Positions 26,771 through 35,796 of a DNA stretch of 64,000 nucleotides are shown here, piece by piece. The stretch comes from Deinococcus alpinitundrae. Lineage in GTDB: Bacteria; Deinococcota; Deinococci; Deinococcales; Deinococcaceae. Below the pieces are notes generated by a model. The model ran no database searches, was not told the DNA's origin, and saw only the letters and a program-made list of their open reading frames with translations. The DNA lies in NCBI RefSeq assembly GCF_009982895.1, contig NZ_WXZL01000019.1:1-64000 (forward strand). The letters run 5' to 3'. A program made the position numbers and the translations under genes. The number at the start of each line of letters is the position of its first letter. Position 1 is the stretch's first letter.

Positions 26771-28120
26771 TTGCAACTTCAACTTTCTTCCATGGGCCGC
26801 ACCGTCCGGCCACCCCTGGCCAGCGCCCGCCAACTGTTGAGCCTGCTGTTCGGCGCACCGAACCAGCGCGCCTTTCATGTCCGCTACTGGGACGGCACGC
26901 TGGAAGGCCCGCCCCAGCCCAGCCCTGCCACCCTGGTCTTCAACTCGCCCGCCGCACTGAGGCGCATGCTGCTGCCGCCCTCGGACCTGGCACTGGGCGA
27001 GGCGTATATTTTCGGCGACTTCGACGTGGAGGGCAACCTCGAATTTATCCTGGCCCAGGCCGTCACGCTGGGTGACCGGCTGCTGAAGCCTTTGGTGGCG
27101 GCGCGGGTGCTGGCGCTGCTGCTGGCGCTGCCCGGTGAGGCCCGCCCCACGCCGCGCCCGGCCTTCGGTGACACCAGCAAGGCCCACACCAAGGAGCGTG
27201 ACGCCCACGCCATCCGCTACCACTACGACATCGGCAACGACTTCTACAAGCTGTGGCTCGATGAGCGCATGGTCTATTCGTGCGCCTACTTCAACACCGG
27301 CCAGGAGAGCCTGGAAGAAGCGCAGGCCACCAAGCTCGACCGCATCTGCCGCAAGCTGAGGCTCCAGCCGGGCGAGCGGCTGCTCGACATCGGCTGCGGC
27401 TGGGGTGGGCTGGCGATTTACGCCGCGCAGCACTACGGCGTCACCGTCACCGGCATCACGCTCAGCCCCTCGCAGGCCGCCATCGCCCGTGAGCGCGCCG
27501 AGGCGGCGGGCGTGGGCGACAAGGTGATCATCGAGATCCGCGATTACCGCGATCTGCCCAGCGGCATCCGCTACGACAAGGTCGCCAGCGTGGGCATGTT
27601 CGAGCACGTGGGCCGCGCCAGAATGCCGCAGTATTTCGCCCAGATCTACCGATTGCTCAAGCCCGGAGGGTTACTGCTCAACCACGGCATCGTCAAGGAG
27701 ATCGCGCCCGCCTTCATCCACTGGGGCTTCGGGCTGGTCGAGCGCTACCTCAACAGCAAGTCGTTTCTGCAAAACTACGTCTTCCCCGACGGCGAGTTGC
27801 GGCGGCTGAGCGAGGTCAACCTGAGGGCCGAGCAAGCGGGCTTCGAGATTCGCGACGCCGAAAACATGCGCGAGCACTATGCCCTGACCCTGCGCGAGTG
27901 GGTGCGGCGGCTCGAAGACCACCACGCCGAAGCGCTGGCACGCGGGCTGGCCGACGAGGTGACCTACCGCATCTGGCGCTTGTACATGTCGGGCAGCGCC
28001 CAGTCGTTTTCGGCAGCGCGCATCGGCATCGTGCAGACCTTGATGGTCAAGCCGTTTCCCGGCGGCGAGGCTGGACTGCCGCTGAACCGCGCCGACATCG
28101 AGGGCAGGCCGCAGCTCTAG
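26771..28120 (+). CDS. cfa: Cyclopropane-fatty-acyl-phospholipid synthase
   Basis: 449 residues. An N-terminal lipid-binding domain includes LALGEAYIFGDFDVEGNLEF. The SAM-dependent methyltransferase domain has RYHYDIGNDFYKLWLDERMV, motif I LLDIGCGWGGLAIYAAQHYG, VGMFEHVG with the bicarbonate-site Glu and His, and a C-terminal LREWVRRLEDHHAEALA segment. It adds a methylene group to unsaturated acyl chains of membrane lipids. The proposed start is TTG 26771 because GGGGAGGA ends 6 nt before it. An ATG at 26792 and a GTG at 26726 are alternatives. Single-gene unit. Confidence 0.93.
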   Translation: MQLQLSSMGRTVRPPLASARQLLSLLFGAPNQRAFHVRYWDGTLEGPPQPSPATLVFNSPAALRRMLLPPSDLALGEAYIFGDFDVEGNLEFILAQAVTLGDRLLKPLVAARVLALLLALPGEARPTPRPAFGDTSKAHTKERDAHAIRYHYDIGNDFYKLWLDERMVYSCAYFNTGQESLEEAQATKLDRICRKLRLQPGERLLDIGCGWGGLAIYAAQHYGVTVTGITLSPSQAAIARERAEAAGVGDKVIIEIRDYRDLPSGIRYDKVASVGMFEHVGRARMPQYFAQIYRLLKPGGLLLNHGIVKEIAPAFIHWGFGLVERYLNSKSFLQNYVFPDGELRRLSEVNLRAEQAGFEIRDAENMREHYALTLREWVRRLEDHHAEALARGLADEVTYRIWRLYMSGSAQSFSAARIGIVQTLMVKPFPGGEAGLPLNRADIEGRPQL

Positions 28121-28127
28121 GCCCGCC

Positions 28128-28481
28128 TCACTCCAGCATCTTCGCCCAGCTCGCCTGGTCCTCGCCCACCGCCAGCACCTTGCCGCCGCGCACCAGCGGC
28201 AACTTCAGGGCGGCGGGAAAGTCGGCCAGCTTGGCGAGAAAGCCCTCTTCCGAGAGGCGCAGATACGGCAGGCCCGAGTCCTCGTAGGCTTTGCTGGTCT
28301 TGTCGAGCACGCCGTCCGCGCCGAACTTTTGCTGAAAGCGGGCCAGTTCGCCCTTGCTGATCGGCTTGGTCGCCAGATCGACGAAATGCACCTTGACGCG
28401 CCGTTCCTTGAAAAAGCGCTCGGCGGCGCGGGTGGCCGCCGACTTCTTGAGACCGAACATCTGCACGGTGACTTCAGGCAT
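28128..28481 (-). CDS. ArsC/Spx-like thioredoxin-fold protein without catalytic cysteine
   Basis: 117 residues. The arrangement fits ArsC/Spx/MgsR: beta start VTVQMFGLKKSAATRAAERF, then FFKERRVKVHFVDLATKPIS and LRLSEEGFLAKLADFPAALK. Where arsenate reductases have Cys after the first strand (Cys-X-X-Cys or Cys-X5-Arg), this protein reads KKSAATR, and it contains no cysteine at all. It therefore cannot be a thiol-based arsenate reductase; a regulatory or binding role is more likely. ATG 28481 has TAGACT 7 nt upstream (leaderless). Upstream codons belong to the sedolisin scrap. Confidence 0.8.
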   Translation of the reverse strand: MPEVTVQMFGLKKSAATRAAERFFKERRVKVHFVDLATKPISKGELARFQQKFGADGVLDKTSKAYEDSGLPYLRLSEEGFLAKLADFPAALKLPLVRGGKVLAVGEDQASWAKMLE

Positions 28482-28515
28482 GCTGCTGAGTCTAATCAAA
28501 GTCGCGTCGGGCAGT

Positions 28516-28735
28516 TCAGCGCACAGTGCCGCCCAGTGCTGCCAGCTTCGCCCCGTCTGGACTGGCCAGTCCAGGCGTCCCAGCCAGCTCGGGCCGAGTA
28601 GGCGCCGTTGCTGCTCTCCACGATGTCGCGCACCGGGCTGTGGAGATAGAGCAGCGGATTGAAGAAACCCAGCGGACGGTCCGCGCCGCCTGGAAGAACC
28701 GCCAGGTTGGCATTCAGGAGTGCGGGGCAGGCTGC
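28516..28735 (-). pseudogene. C-terminal scrap of a sedolisin (S53) protease
   Basis: In one minus-strand frame the DNA reads LLNANLAVLPGGADRPLGFF and then NPLLYLHSPVRDIVESSNGA up to AGWDAWTG. After a frameshift near 28562 it continues as SPDGAKLAAL. This matches the calcium-site end of kumamolisin-type serine-carboxyl peptidases (usual form: GF.NPLLY ... G.NG.Y.A..GWD..TG.GSPDG). The catalytic domain is absent. It is flanked by about 250 bp without other features. Confidence 0.7.
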
Positions 28736-28969
28736 GGTCGCTAAGCAGCGTCGGGTGCGGCAGGGCGGAAGACGAATCGTCGGCCATACAAGGTTCTCCC
28801 CCAGCAGCCCGCAGCAACGCCCAGAAATGCGAGAGGCCGCCTGGACACCCAGTCTAGGCAGCCCGCGTAAAAGGATTGTCAAAGGGTTACTGGCCCTTGA
28901 GGATGCACCTCCGTCAGGTCACCTGACCCGGCGGCCTGACGGCTCCAGTCGTCACCTTGGTCTCAAAAG

Positions 28970-29012
28970 AGCAGAGGAGCACGGGCGACCGACTTCCCCG
29001 TACTCCTCTGCT
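28970..29012 (-). terminator. Terminator after phosphoglycerate mutase
   Basis: A 16-bp stem with one internal wobble (28970-28985 with 28997-29012), followed on the minus strand by a T-rich tract (CTTTTG). It lies just downstream of the minus-strand gene ending at 29022. Confidence 0.75.
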
Positions 29013-29021
29013 GGTGGCGCT

Positions 29022-30242
29022 TTACGCGCCGTACTTCTGCAACTTCAGAGCGTTGGCCATCAAGAGCGGCATCAGATCGGTTCCCTTGCGCAGGCCCAGG
29101 CTACCTTTCAGCGCCTCGTCCTCGGTGTAGCGGGTCGCCGGGTCCTTGCGCCCGTACTTGCTGCGAATCAGCAGCGGCACTGGATGCCACGAGTGGGTCG
29201 CCAGCTTGCTCGGCGTGCTGTGGTCGCCTACGATGCAGAGCACGTCCGGCTCCAGCGCCAGCAGTTCGGGCAGCAGCGCGTCGAACAGTTCGATCTTCTT
29301 GACCTTGGCCTTGAAATCGCCGTCCTCGCCGGTCGAGTCGGTCTTCTTGATATGGAAGTAGAAGAAATCGTACTCGCCCCAGCTCTTCTTGAGGGCCTCG
29401 ACCTTGCCTCTCAGGGCGTCTTCGTCGCCCTCGACGTCCAGCACGTCCATGCCGACCAGCGAGGCCAGGCCCTTGTACATCGGGTACGAGGCGATGCAGG
29501 CGGCCTTCAGCTTGTAGATCTCGTCGAAGTTGGGAAAGTGCGGCACATCGGAGTAGCCCCGGAACAGCACCCCGTTGACCTGGGCCTCATCCTTGAGGAT
29601 GGCCTCGGCCTGCTGCACAAAGCTGTTGACGAGCTTGGCAGTCGTCTGGCTGACCTCGTCGTGGGCCACTGCCGTCATCGGCTGCACGCCGGTCTCCTGC
29701 GGGTCCACGTCGCTGAGATTCGCGCCCAGCGGGGTGCCCTGAGCGCGGAACACCACCACGAAGCGGTGCTCGCTCTCGGTGTAGATTTCCACCGGGATGC
29801 CGTCAATCTCCGCGATTCCGGCCTTGAGCCTGGTCACGATCTCGGCGTTCTTCTCGTCGCTGGGGCGTCCAGCGCGGCGGTCCTTGACCATCCGGTCGCC
29901 TTCCAGGGTGGCGAAGTTGCCGCGCACGGCCACGTCCCCAGCATTCAGCTTGACGCCGATTCCCACAGCGCTCAGCGCTCCGCGCCCCACCACGAATTTG
30001 ATCGGGTCGTAGCCGAACAAACTCAGGTGGCCGGGGCCGGAACCGGGGGTGATGCCCGCGCCGACGAGTTCGACTGCACCGAGTTGCGACTGCTGGGCCA
30101 GTGCGTCGAGGTTGGGCGTCTTGGCCGTCGCCAGTTCGGTGTCGCCGCCGAGGTCCATCGGCAGCCCACCCACGCCGTCGAGAACGACCATCAGAATCTT
30201 TTCGTCGGTTTTCTTGGAGAGTTCACGGATGGTGTCAATCAT
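29022..30242 (-). CDS. apgM: Cofactor-independent phosphoglycerate mutase, archaeal type
   Basis: 406 residues of the alkaline-phosphatase superfamily. The metal site starts with [10 protein letters not shown]. The phosphorylated Ser lies in [16 protein letters not shown] (about residue 66), and later ligands are in [24 protein letters not shown] and SWHPVPLLI. It interconverts 3- and 2-phosphoglycerate in glycolysis and gluconeogenesis. The archaeal-type enzyme is the form typical of Deinococcus/Thermus, shorter than the 510-residue bacterial GpmI. ATG 30242 has TAGACT 7 nt upstream (leaderless). Confidence 0.93.
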   Translation of the reverse strand: MIDTIRELSKKTDEKILMVVLDGVGGLPMDLGGDTELATAKTPNLDALAQQSQLGAVELVGAGITPGSGPGHLSLFGYDPIKFVVGRGALSAVGIGVKLNAGDVAVRGNFATLEGDRMVKDRRAGRPSDEKNAEIVTRLKAGIAEIDGIPVEIYTESEHRFVVVFRAQGTPLGANLSDVDPQETGVQPMTAVAHDEVSQTTAKLVNSFVQQAEAILKDEAQVNGVLFRGYSDVPHFPNFDEIYKLKAACIASYPMYKGLASLVGMDVLDVEGDEDALRGKVEALKKSWGEYDFFYFHIKKTDSTGEDGDFKAKVKKIELFDALLPELLALEPDVLCIVGDHSTPSKLATHSWHPVPLLIRSKYGRKDPATRYTEDEALKGSLGLRKGTDLMPLLMANALKLQKYGA

Positions 30243-30317
30243 GCCTGCAAGTCTACGCCTGGCCTGTCAGGCGGGGTCCAGGGCTGTCTGTGTCTCAACG
30301 ACGCCCCGTGCCCCGGA

Positions 30318-30545
30318 TCAGTGAAGCACAGTCATCCGCAGCAGCCCGTACAGCGCCAGCACCGCGCCCAGTACCTGAATCCAGCGCTCGCCCTTGGCGT
30401 ACCAGATTGCCAGCGCGCCGAGCACGACGAACATCATGCCGATCAAAAGGCTGGCGACAGGATCGCCGTAGCGGTTGGCCGCCGCATAGAGGCCGAAGCC
30501 CACCGCCAGCCCCAGCATGCCGAGAACGGGGCGCAGCAGGTTCAT
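30318..30545 (-). CDS. Small membrane protein, unknown function
   Basis: 75 residues with three hydrophobic stretches (LLRPVLGMLGLAVGFGLYAA, PVASLLIGMMFVVLGALAIW and VLGAVLALYGLLRM), so almost wholly membrane-embedded. TAGACT lies 7 nt before ATG 30545, a leaderless signal that supports it being a gene. No family recognised. Confidence 0.7.
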   Translation of the reverse strand: MNLLRPVLGMLGLAVGFGLYAAANRYGDPVASLLIGMMFVVLGALAIWYAKGERWIQVLGAVLALYGLLRMTVLH

Positions 30546-30569
30546 GCGGCCCAGTCTAGCGGATCGCTG

Positions 30570-33566
30570 TCAGCGCGGCTGGCGGGGCGCAGCAGACTCA
30601 GCAGTGACCCCAGTACCAGGTCCGGTCTGGAGCAGCGGCAGGGCATCAGCCAAGCGCCACAGCGCCAAGTCGAGGGTGGGCCAGCGGACCAATGCCAGCG
30701 CCTCACCGCCGCCGAGCTGTTCGAGTAGCCGTCCCACTTCCCGCCAGACGCCTGCCCGGAACGGCGCGAGGTGAGGTTCGCCCAGGGCACGTTCCAGCCA
30801 TCCCAGGGTCGCGTCGGCACTCCCGGAAAGGCGACCTGGCACATCGCCCGGCAGACTGGCCCGGACTTCGAGGGTCAGCAGCAGGGCCTGCAGGCCCGGA
30901 TCGGCATCAGTCAGGCCAAGCGGCGAGACCCGGCGCAGCAGAGCGTGGGCGCGGTTGATCTCGCCCAGGGCCGCGCCGGGCTGATGGCCGCGCAGCAGCG
31001 CCTCGGCCCGGATGGCCCGCGCCTGGGCCTCGGCGTAGGGGTGATCGGTCAGGGCCAGGGCCAAATCGGCGTGCCACAGGGCCGCGCCCGCTTCCGGCTC
31101 GCACAGCGCACGCGAGAGCCGCATATCGAAGACCAGCACCTGTTCGCGGTCGGCCTGCCTGGGCGGCGCGTCCAGCAATTTGTCGAGCAACTGGCGCGCC
31201 TGCCGCAGATCGGCGTTGTCGCTCTCGGGGCCGCCCAAGGGGTGCAGGTACGGCAGCCCTAGCCCCCGCGAGAGCGAGATCAGCGCCGCGCGGTAGTGGG
31301 TGCGCCGCGCCCGGTACGCGGCCTCGGCCCGGCGCGGCCCCGGCCGGGCAAGCCAGGCGAGCGCCTGGGCCGCCGCCGAGCGCGCCTCGGGCCACCGGCC
31401 CAATGCCAGCAGCAGCGGAATGCTCTCGCTCTCCAGCCGGGAGCGCAGCACCAAGTCGGCGTCGGCGGCCATCGATTGGGCCAGCTGACTGCGGGCCAGC
31501 GCGGCGTTGAGCTGGCCCAATCGCCGCAGGGCCGTGGCCGCGCGGGCCTCCACCCGAGCGCGCTCTTGCGCCGCCGCGCCGCCCAGCCGCAGCCGGGTGC
31601 AGGCGTCGTCCAGCGCCGCGAGGGCCGCGCCCGTCTGCCCAAGCCGAAGCCGCAGATCGCCTTCCTGGGCGCGGGCACGGGCGTGCAGGAGCGCCGCTGT
31701 GGGTGGCACGCTGGTCAGGTGTTTGAGGGCCTCATCCCATCGCCCGGCGTCCTTGGCGATCAACCCGCGCCACAAAGTGGCCCGCGCGCCGCCAGGAGCC
31801 GTGCGGGGATCCTCGACCAGCACGGTGGCCGCACCCAGATCGCCCTGCCAGCGCCGCAGGGCAGCCTCGACCAGGAGGGCGTCAGCCTGCGCCTCGCTGA
31901 ACCAGGAACCTGAAGGCCCAGCCGTGCTCAGGGCCGCCTGCACGTCCGGCTGAGCGAGCTGGGCAGCGGCGGCCTCGAAATTGCCCGCGTCCACGCTGCT
32001 CTCGGCCAGCTTGACCCTGGCCCACACCCGTGCGCCCAACTCCCCGGCTGCCAACAGGGCGAACAGGGCGTCTCTGGCCTGCGGGTGGTCGTAGCGCCCC
32101 AGCGTCGCGTGCGACACCACCACCCAGCGGGCCAGCGCCGCCCGTTCGGTGGGTGGGGCGAAGCGCCGGGCCGCGCTCCACAGCCCCCCCGCCAGCACCG
32201 CCGAGCCGGGATGAGCACCAAACCAGTCGGCCAGTGCCCGCCACTCGCCAAGGTCGGCCAGCACCCGCAGCGACCAGGTGGCCCACTGCGGCGCGCTTCC
32301 CAGGGCGGCGACCAGCCGCCGACGGGTCCGGCGCAGCAGGTCGGCCTCCTGTAGTGCCGCCGCCTCCCGCACCAGGGCCAGCGAGACCGGACGCGGCTCG
32401 GCGGGGTTGATTTCGTCGATCAGGGCGCGCAGATGCGTCGGCAGGCTGTCCAGCGCTTGCCCCAGCGCGGCTTCCAGCACGCTGCGGGGCGCGCTCGAAT
32501 CATCGCCCAGCGCTACCTGCAAGGCGGCCAGCAGGCGGGCGGCTTCCGGGTCGGCCAGCAGCCGGGGCACGTCGAACCCCTGTCCGCTGCGGGCACTGGC
32601 CAGCAGCGTCAGCCGGTCGAGATGTCGCCCGGTCCGGCGCACCAGGGCGTCAGCCTGCGCCGCGTCCACCGTCAAGCGGCTCATCAGGTAGGCGCGGGCC
32701 TCGCCAGGCGTGGGCGGCAGCAAGCGGATCACCCCGGCCCGGTCCGCCGGGGCCAGGGTGCGGTCGTCTTCCAGCGCCAGCAGCACCGCCAGGCCCGCCG
32801 GAGCACGGCGCAGCAGGTATTCGGCGGCCCAGGCGGCGGCACTGATCGGCGCGGCCTCGTCGCCTCGGGGCGGCGCACCGGAAAACTGCCCGCCCTGCTG
32901 CACCCGGATCAGCAGCACGCCGCCCACACCCTCTGCGCCCTCTCCTTGTGGAGTGATCGGCAGGCAACCGCGCAGAAACTGCCGGGCAAGTTGCTGTTGC
33001 TGCTCGGCCTGCACCGCGAACGGTAACCCCGGATGCAGCTCCACCGGCCCGGACTGACCTGGAACCGGCAGCTGGGTCAGCGCCGTGCCCAGATCCGCGC
33101 CCAGCAGCAGCCGGGTCACCCGCAGGGGCGGGTGCTGCGCCGCGATCTCGCGCTCCAGATGCTCAATCAGCAGGGTCTTGCCGACGCCCGGCTGGCCCGC
33201 AACGATCAGCCGGGGAGTGCGTCCAGCACGCAAGGCCGCCATGAAGGTGCGAAAGGCGCGCTTCTTGCGGCGGCCCAGCAATTCTAGGTCGGCGGGCGAA
33301 CCGGGCGGCAGGTGCAGCGGCGGCACGTTCAGACCCACCTCGGCGCACAGGCCGCCCAGAATGGCGTGAAGCGCCTGCTTGTCGGCGGGTGTGCCCACGT
33401 CGCGATAGACGATGTTGCGCACGGCCGCTGCCCCCGCGCCGCGTGCCCGCATCGCCTCTTCGAGCCAGCGCAGCGAGCCGCGCACGCTCCCGGCTTCACG
33501 CTGGGCGGGCAGGTGGGCCCGCAGGGTCGCCAGCAGCCCGCGCCAGTCCATGGTGCTCGCGTTCAC
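30570..33566 (-). CDS. 998-residue STAND-like P-loop protein with helical repeats
   Basis: The N-terminal 100 residues show no known motif. A P-loop follows, LIVAGQPGVGKTLLIEHLER (about 117-136), as in AAA/STAND signalling ATPases, then a winged-helix-like and leucine/alanine-rich middle. From about residue 450 to the end there are many short helical pairs with TPR-like spacing (ALLHARARAQEGDLRLRLGQ, SRLESESIPLLLALGRWPEA). No membrane segment. The protein resembles the ATPase-plus-TPR architecture of MalT/AfsR-type regulators but lacks a recognisable DNA-binding end. It starts at GTG 33566; ATG 33551 is an alternative. It is divergent from an exported TPR protein. Function unknown; a signalling switch is inferred. 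Confidence 0.75.
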   Translation of the reverse strand: MNASTMDWRGLLATLRAHLPAQREAGSVRGSLRWLEEAMRARGAGAAAVRNIVYRDVGTPADKQALHAILGGLCAEVGLNVPPLHLPPGSPADLELLGRRKKRAFRTFMAALRAGRTPRLIVAGQPGVGKTLLIEHLEREIAAQHPPLRVTRLLLGADLGTALTQLPVPGQSGPVELHPGLPFAVQAEQQQQLARQFLRGCLPITPQGEGAEGVGGVLLIRVQQGGQFSGAPPRGDEAAPISAAAWAAEYLLRRAPAGLAVLLALEDDRTLAPADRAGVIRLLPPTPGEARAYLMSRLTVDAAQADALVRRTGRHLDRLTLLASARSGQGFDVPRLLADPEAARLLAALQVALGDDSSAPRSVLEAALGQALDSLPTHLRALIDEINPAEPRPVSLALVREAAALQEADLLRRTRRRLVAALGSAPQWATWSLRVLADLGEWRALADWFGAHPGSAVLAGGLWSAARRFAPPTERAALARWVVVSHATLGRYDHPQARDALFALLAAGELGARVWARVKLAESSVDAGNFEAAAAQLAQPDVQAALSTAGPSGSWFSEAQADALLVEAALRRWQGDLGAATVLVEDPRTAPGGARATLWRGLIAKDAGRWDEALKHLTSVPPTAALLHARARAQEGDLRLRLGQTGAALAALDDACTRLRLGGAAAQERARVEARAATALRRLGQLNAALARSQLAQSMAADADLVLRSRLESESIPLLLALGRWPEARSAAAQALAWLARPGPRRAEAAYRARRTHYRAALISLSRGLGLPYLHPLGGPESDNADLRQARQLLDKLLDAPPRQADREQVLVFDMRLSRALCEPEAGAALWHADLALALTDHPYAEAQARAIRAEALLRGHQPGAALGEINRAHALLRRVSPLGLTDADPGLQALLLTLEVRASLPGDVPGRLSGSADATLGWLERALGEPHLAPFRAGVWREVGRLLEQLGGGEALALVRWPTLDLALWRLADALPLLQTGPGTGVTAESAAPRQPR

Positions 33567-33701
33567 AGTGATTGTGTTGTATCAGAAAAAGGCGTGCCTG
33601 ACGGATCGCTGCTCGCTGCAGGGGTGTCCCTGCCAGGGGGGCAAACCGGCAGAACTCCTGGGGGCTCACGTCGGCGTCAGGCAGTCATCAACCGGTTTGG
33701 C

Positions 33702-33707
33702 TATACT
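33702..33707 (+). promoter_or_regulatory. -10 element for the exported TPR gene
   Basis: TATACT at 33702-33707, 75 nt before the ATG at 33783. No good -35 match stands at the usual distance, so this is only a partial promoter call. Confidence 0.4.
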
Positions 33708-33782
33708 CGGTTCAGTTTTCAGACTTCAATTCAACTTCGCGCGGCCGCTTCACCTTCTGGCCGCCCGACCTCTGGAGGATTC

Positions 33783-34508
33783 ATGACCAATCAACACCGT
33801 CCGCTTTTCCGCCTTGTCCTCACCGCCGCGCTGCTCGGCGCTGCCGGGCTGGGTCACGCCGCCGCTGCTGGCCTGACCGACGCCCAGGCACTGCTCGACC
33901 AGGGCAAATGGCAAGACGCCGCCAGCCTGGCGCTGAGCCTGAAAACCGCCGAAGGCAGCGCGCTGGCCGCCCAGTCGTATACCCTCGGCGCGGCCCTGCT
34001 GCCCGACAGCCAGAAAAAGGCCCAGTTTCAAAAAGCCCAGGACCTCGCCAAGCAGGCCATCAAGGCCGATCCCAACAGTGCCAACGCCCACTTCGAGCTG
34101 GCCCGCGCCGACGGGCGGCTGGCCCAGTACAGCGGCATCTTGCAGAGCCTGGGGCTGGCCGGTGAGGTCAAACGCGAGCTGGAAAGCGCCATCAAGCTCA
34201 ATCCCAACTTGGCCGGAGCGTATGTGGCCCTGGGCTTGTGGAACGCCGAACTGACCGCCAAGGGCTTTATCGCCACCCAGGCCACCGGCGCCAGGCGCGA
34301 CCAGATCGCGCCCAACTTCGACAAGGCCATCGCGCTCGAACCCACTGTGCCGAGCCACAAGATGGAATATGCCAATGCCCTGCTGCTGCAAAACAACAAA
34401 GCCGCCGCCGCTGCTCAGTTGCAGCAGATGATCGCGCTGCCCGCCAGCACCTTCTGGGAAAAGCGCGATCTGGAAGCGAGCAAGGCCAAGCTGGCAGGCT
34501 TGAAGTAA
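33783..34508 (+). CDS. Exported TPR-repeat protein
   Basis: 241 residues from ATG 33783, which follows CTGGAGGATTC (good Shine-Dalgarno). The signal peptide is FRLVLTAALLGAAGLGHAAA with cleavage near residue 29. The mature protein consists of TPR-like helix pairs (LTDAQALLDQGKWQDAASLA, AQDLAKQAIKADPNSANAHF, LESAIKLNPNLAGAYVALGL, NFDKAIALEPTVPSHKMEYA). Such repeats mediate protein contacts in the envelope. It is divergent from the large P-loop protein. Specific role unknown. Confidence 0.85.
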   Translation: MTNQHRPLFRLVLTAALLGAAGLGHAAAAGLTDAQALLDQGKWQDAASLALSLKTAEGSALAAQSYTLGAALLPDSQKKAQFQKAQDLAKQAIKADPNSANAHFELARADGRLAQYSGILQSLGLAGEVKRELESAIKLNPNLAGAYVALGLWNAELTAKGFIATQATGARRDQIAPNFDKAIALEPTVPSHKMEYANALLLQNNKAAAAAQLQQMIALPASTFWEKRDLEASKAKLAGLK

Positions 34509-34511
34509 GCG

Positions 34512-34562
34512 CGGCGAAACGCGGGGAGCGAATCCGAAGTTGAATTCGCTTCCCGCTTCGCT
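34512..34562. terminator. Convergent terminator hairpin
   Basis: Imperfect stem around GGGAGCGAAT / ATTCGCTTCCC between the plus-strand TPR gene and the minus-strand gene ending at 34564; it could serve both. No strong T run on either side. Confidence 0.5.
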
Positions 34563-34563
34563 G

Positions 34564-34956
34564 TCAAGGAACGCGGTTCAGCTGCCGGGTTTCCTGAACC
34601 GGCCCGGCCGAGCGCCAGCCCAACGCTTCCCAGTTGAGGGTGCGGGCCGCCGCGTAGCCTGCCGTGCCCAGCAGGAGGGCTGCCAGTGCGGTGCGGAGCA
34701 GCTGGGGCCAGCGGTACACCTGCCCGAAGGCCTGCGCCGCTTGCTGGGGCGGCCCGAAATCGCGCAGTGCCGCTGCCCAGGCGTCGGCCACACTCAGGCC
34801 AAGCGAGTGGTCGAGCATCCGCTGGTGTAAATTGGCATGCAGCTCGGCAGCGACGGCGCTTCGCACCCGCCCCGGCAGACGGCGCGTCACGGCTTGCAAG
34901 TAGACCTGCACCTCGTTCGGCAGCGCCTTCTCGGGCAGTGGGTCGGGCGTCACCAC
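34564..34956 (-). CDS. Small membrane protein with permease-prefix-like domain
   Basis: 130 residues. The N-terminal helical part (VQVYLQAVTRRLPGRVRSAV then AELHANLHQRMLDHSLGLSV) resembles the short cytoplasmic domain found in PadR-linked membrane proteins (DUF1700/permease prefix type). One membrane helix follows (LLRTALAALLLGTAGYAAAR). It overlaps the PadR gene by 7 nt and is surely co-expressed with it. It is likely the membrane partner or target of that regulator; function unknown. Confidence 0.75.
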   Translation of the reverse strand: MVTPDPLPEKALPNEVQVYLQAVTRRLPGRVRSAVAAELHANLHQRMLDHSLGLSVADAWAAALRDFGPPQQAAQAFGQVYRWPQLLRTALAALLLGTAGYAAARTLNWEALGWRSAGPVQETRQLNRVP

Positions 34957-35267
34957 AGGGTCCTCAGCGCCTCGTCGAAGGTCCGGTAGGCCTCGCGGCG
35001 GCGCTGGAGTTCGCTGCGCCCCGCTGGGGTCAGGGTGTAGTAGCGCACCGACGGGCCGCCCCGGGGTGGCTGCTTTTCCTCGGCCACCACCCAGCCCTGC
35101 TTTTCCAGGCGGTGCAGCGCCGGGTAAAGGCTCCCGGCATTCAGTGTCAGGTAACCGCCGCTGCGGGCATCCACTTCCTTGCCGATCTCCAGGCCGTAGC
35201 GCTCACCGCCTGAGAGGACGCTCAGCACGATCAGATCGAGATTGCCTTTGAAGAGGTTGGGTTCCAC
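34950..35267 (-). CDS. PadR-family transcriptional regulator
   Basis: 105 residues, the short PadR-s2 form. The winged helix is clear: LDLIVLSVLSGGERYGLEIG, LNAGSLYPALHRLEKQGWVV and a wing VRYYTLTPAGRSELQRR. The C-terminal helix for dimerisation is brief. It starts at GTG 35267 behind GGAGGGC. PadR proteins usually repress their own operon, here with the downstream membrane gene, in response to envelope-active compounds. A candidate operator lies just upstream (35284-35298, TATC ... GATA). Confidence 0.9.
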   Translation of the reverse strand: MEPNLFKGNLDLIVLSVLSGGERYGLEIGKEVDARSGGYLTLNAGSLYPALHRLEKQGWVVAEEKQPPRGGPSVRYYTLTPAGRSELQRRREAYRTFDEALRTLW

Positions 35268-35334
35268 GCCCTCCAGTATTGGCTATCAGGTACCGATACG
35301 GATGAGGCCTGGCCCGGTTTTGCTGGTCCGTCCA

Positions 35335-35796
35335 TCAGTTCTTGTCGCCGAAGCTCCAGATTTCCAGCTCGTCGAGCGAGTCGCCCACGCTGCGCAACTG
35401 CGCCAGATCCTCGGCCTTGTGGGGGCGGCGCTGCACATTGTCCTTGCCCATGGCGGCGGCCATCACTTCGTCCGGCACAGTGGCAAACAGGTGCTGAAGC
35501 TGCTCGGGCGTGGCGTCGAGCAGGGCGTCGGCCAGCACCCCGTCAGGCACCTCGGCGCTGACGCCGGTGCGCGCTTCGGCCAGTGCCGAGGCGTCAATGT
35601 CCGGGCGAATGGCGTCCACATCATCGAGGTCGGCGGTGCCGGGTGGCCGGGTCGGTTTGTACGGCGTTGGACGGGGCTGCTCCGTGCGGGGCTGCTCTCC
35701 ACCCGTACGCGCTGCACGACGCCGCTGGTACACCGGATAGCGCAGGAAGGCCAAGACGCCCAGCACGACGACGATGATAATGAGTACGAACCACAT
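35335..35796 (-). CDS. Membrane-anchored protein of unknown function
   Basis: 153 residues: an N-terminal anchor (MWFVLIIIVVVLGVLAFLRY), a Pro/Arg-rich linker, then an acidic domain with helices (EVPDGVLADALLDATPEQLQ, HLFATVPDEVMAAAMGKDNV). TACACT 6 nt before ATG 35796 marks a leaderless start. No family recognised. Confidence 0.75.
   Translation of the reverse strand: MWFVLIIIVVVLGVLAFLRYPVYQRRRAARTGGEQPRTEQPRPTPYKPTRPPGTADLDDVDAIRPDIDASALAEARTGVSAEVPDGVLADALLDATPEQLQHLFATVPDEVMAAAMGKDNVQRRPHKAEDLAQLRSVGDSLDELEIWSFGDKN

Noticed and set aside
28659..30728. A 689-codon plus-strand frame
   Set aside because: It is antisense to the phosphoglycerate mutase gene and its neighbours, with low-complexity composition; an effect of high GC.
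35284..35298. TATC ... GATA near-palindrome upstream of padR
   Set aside because: The arms are off-centre by one base; kept only as a remark in the PadR entry.
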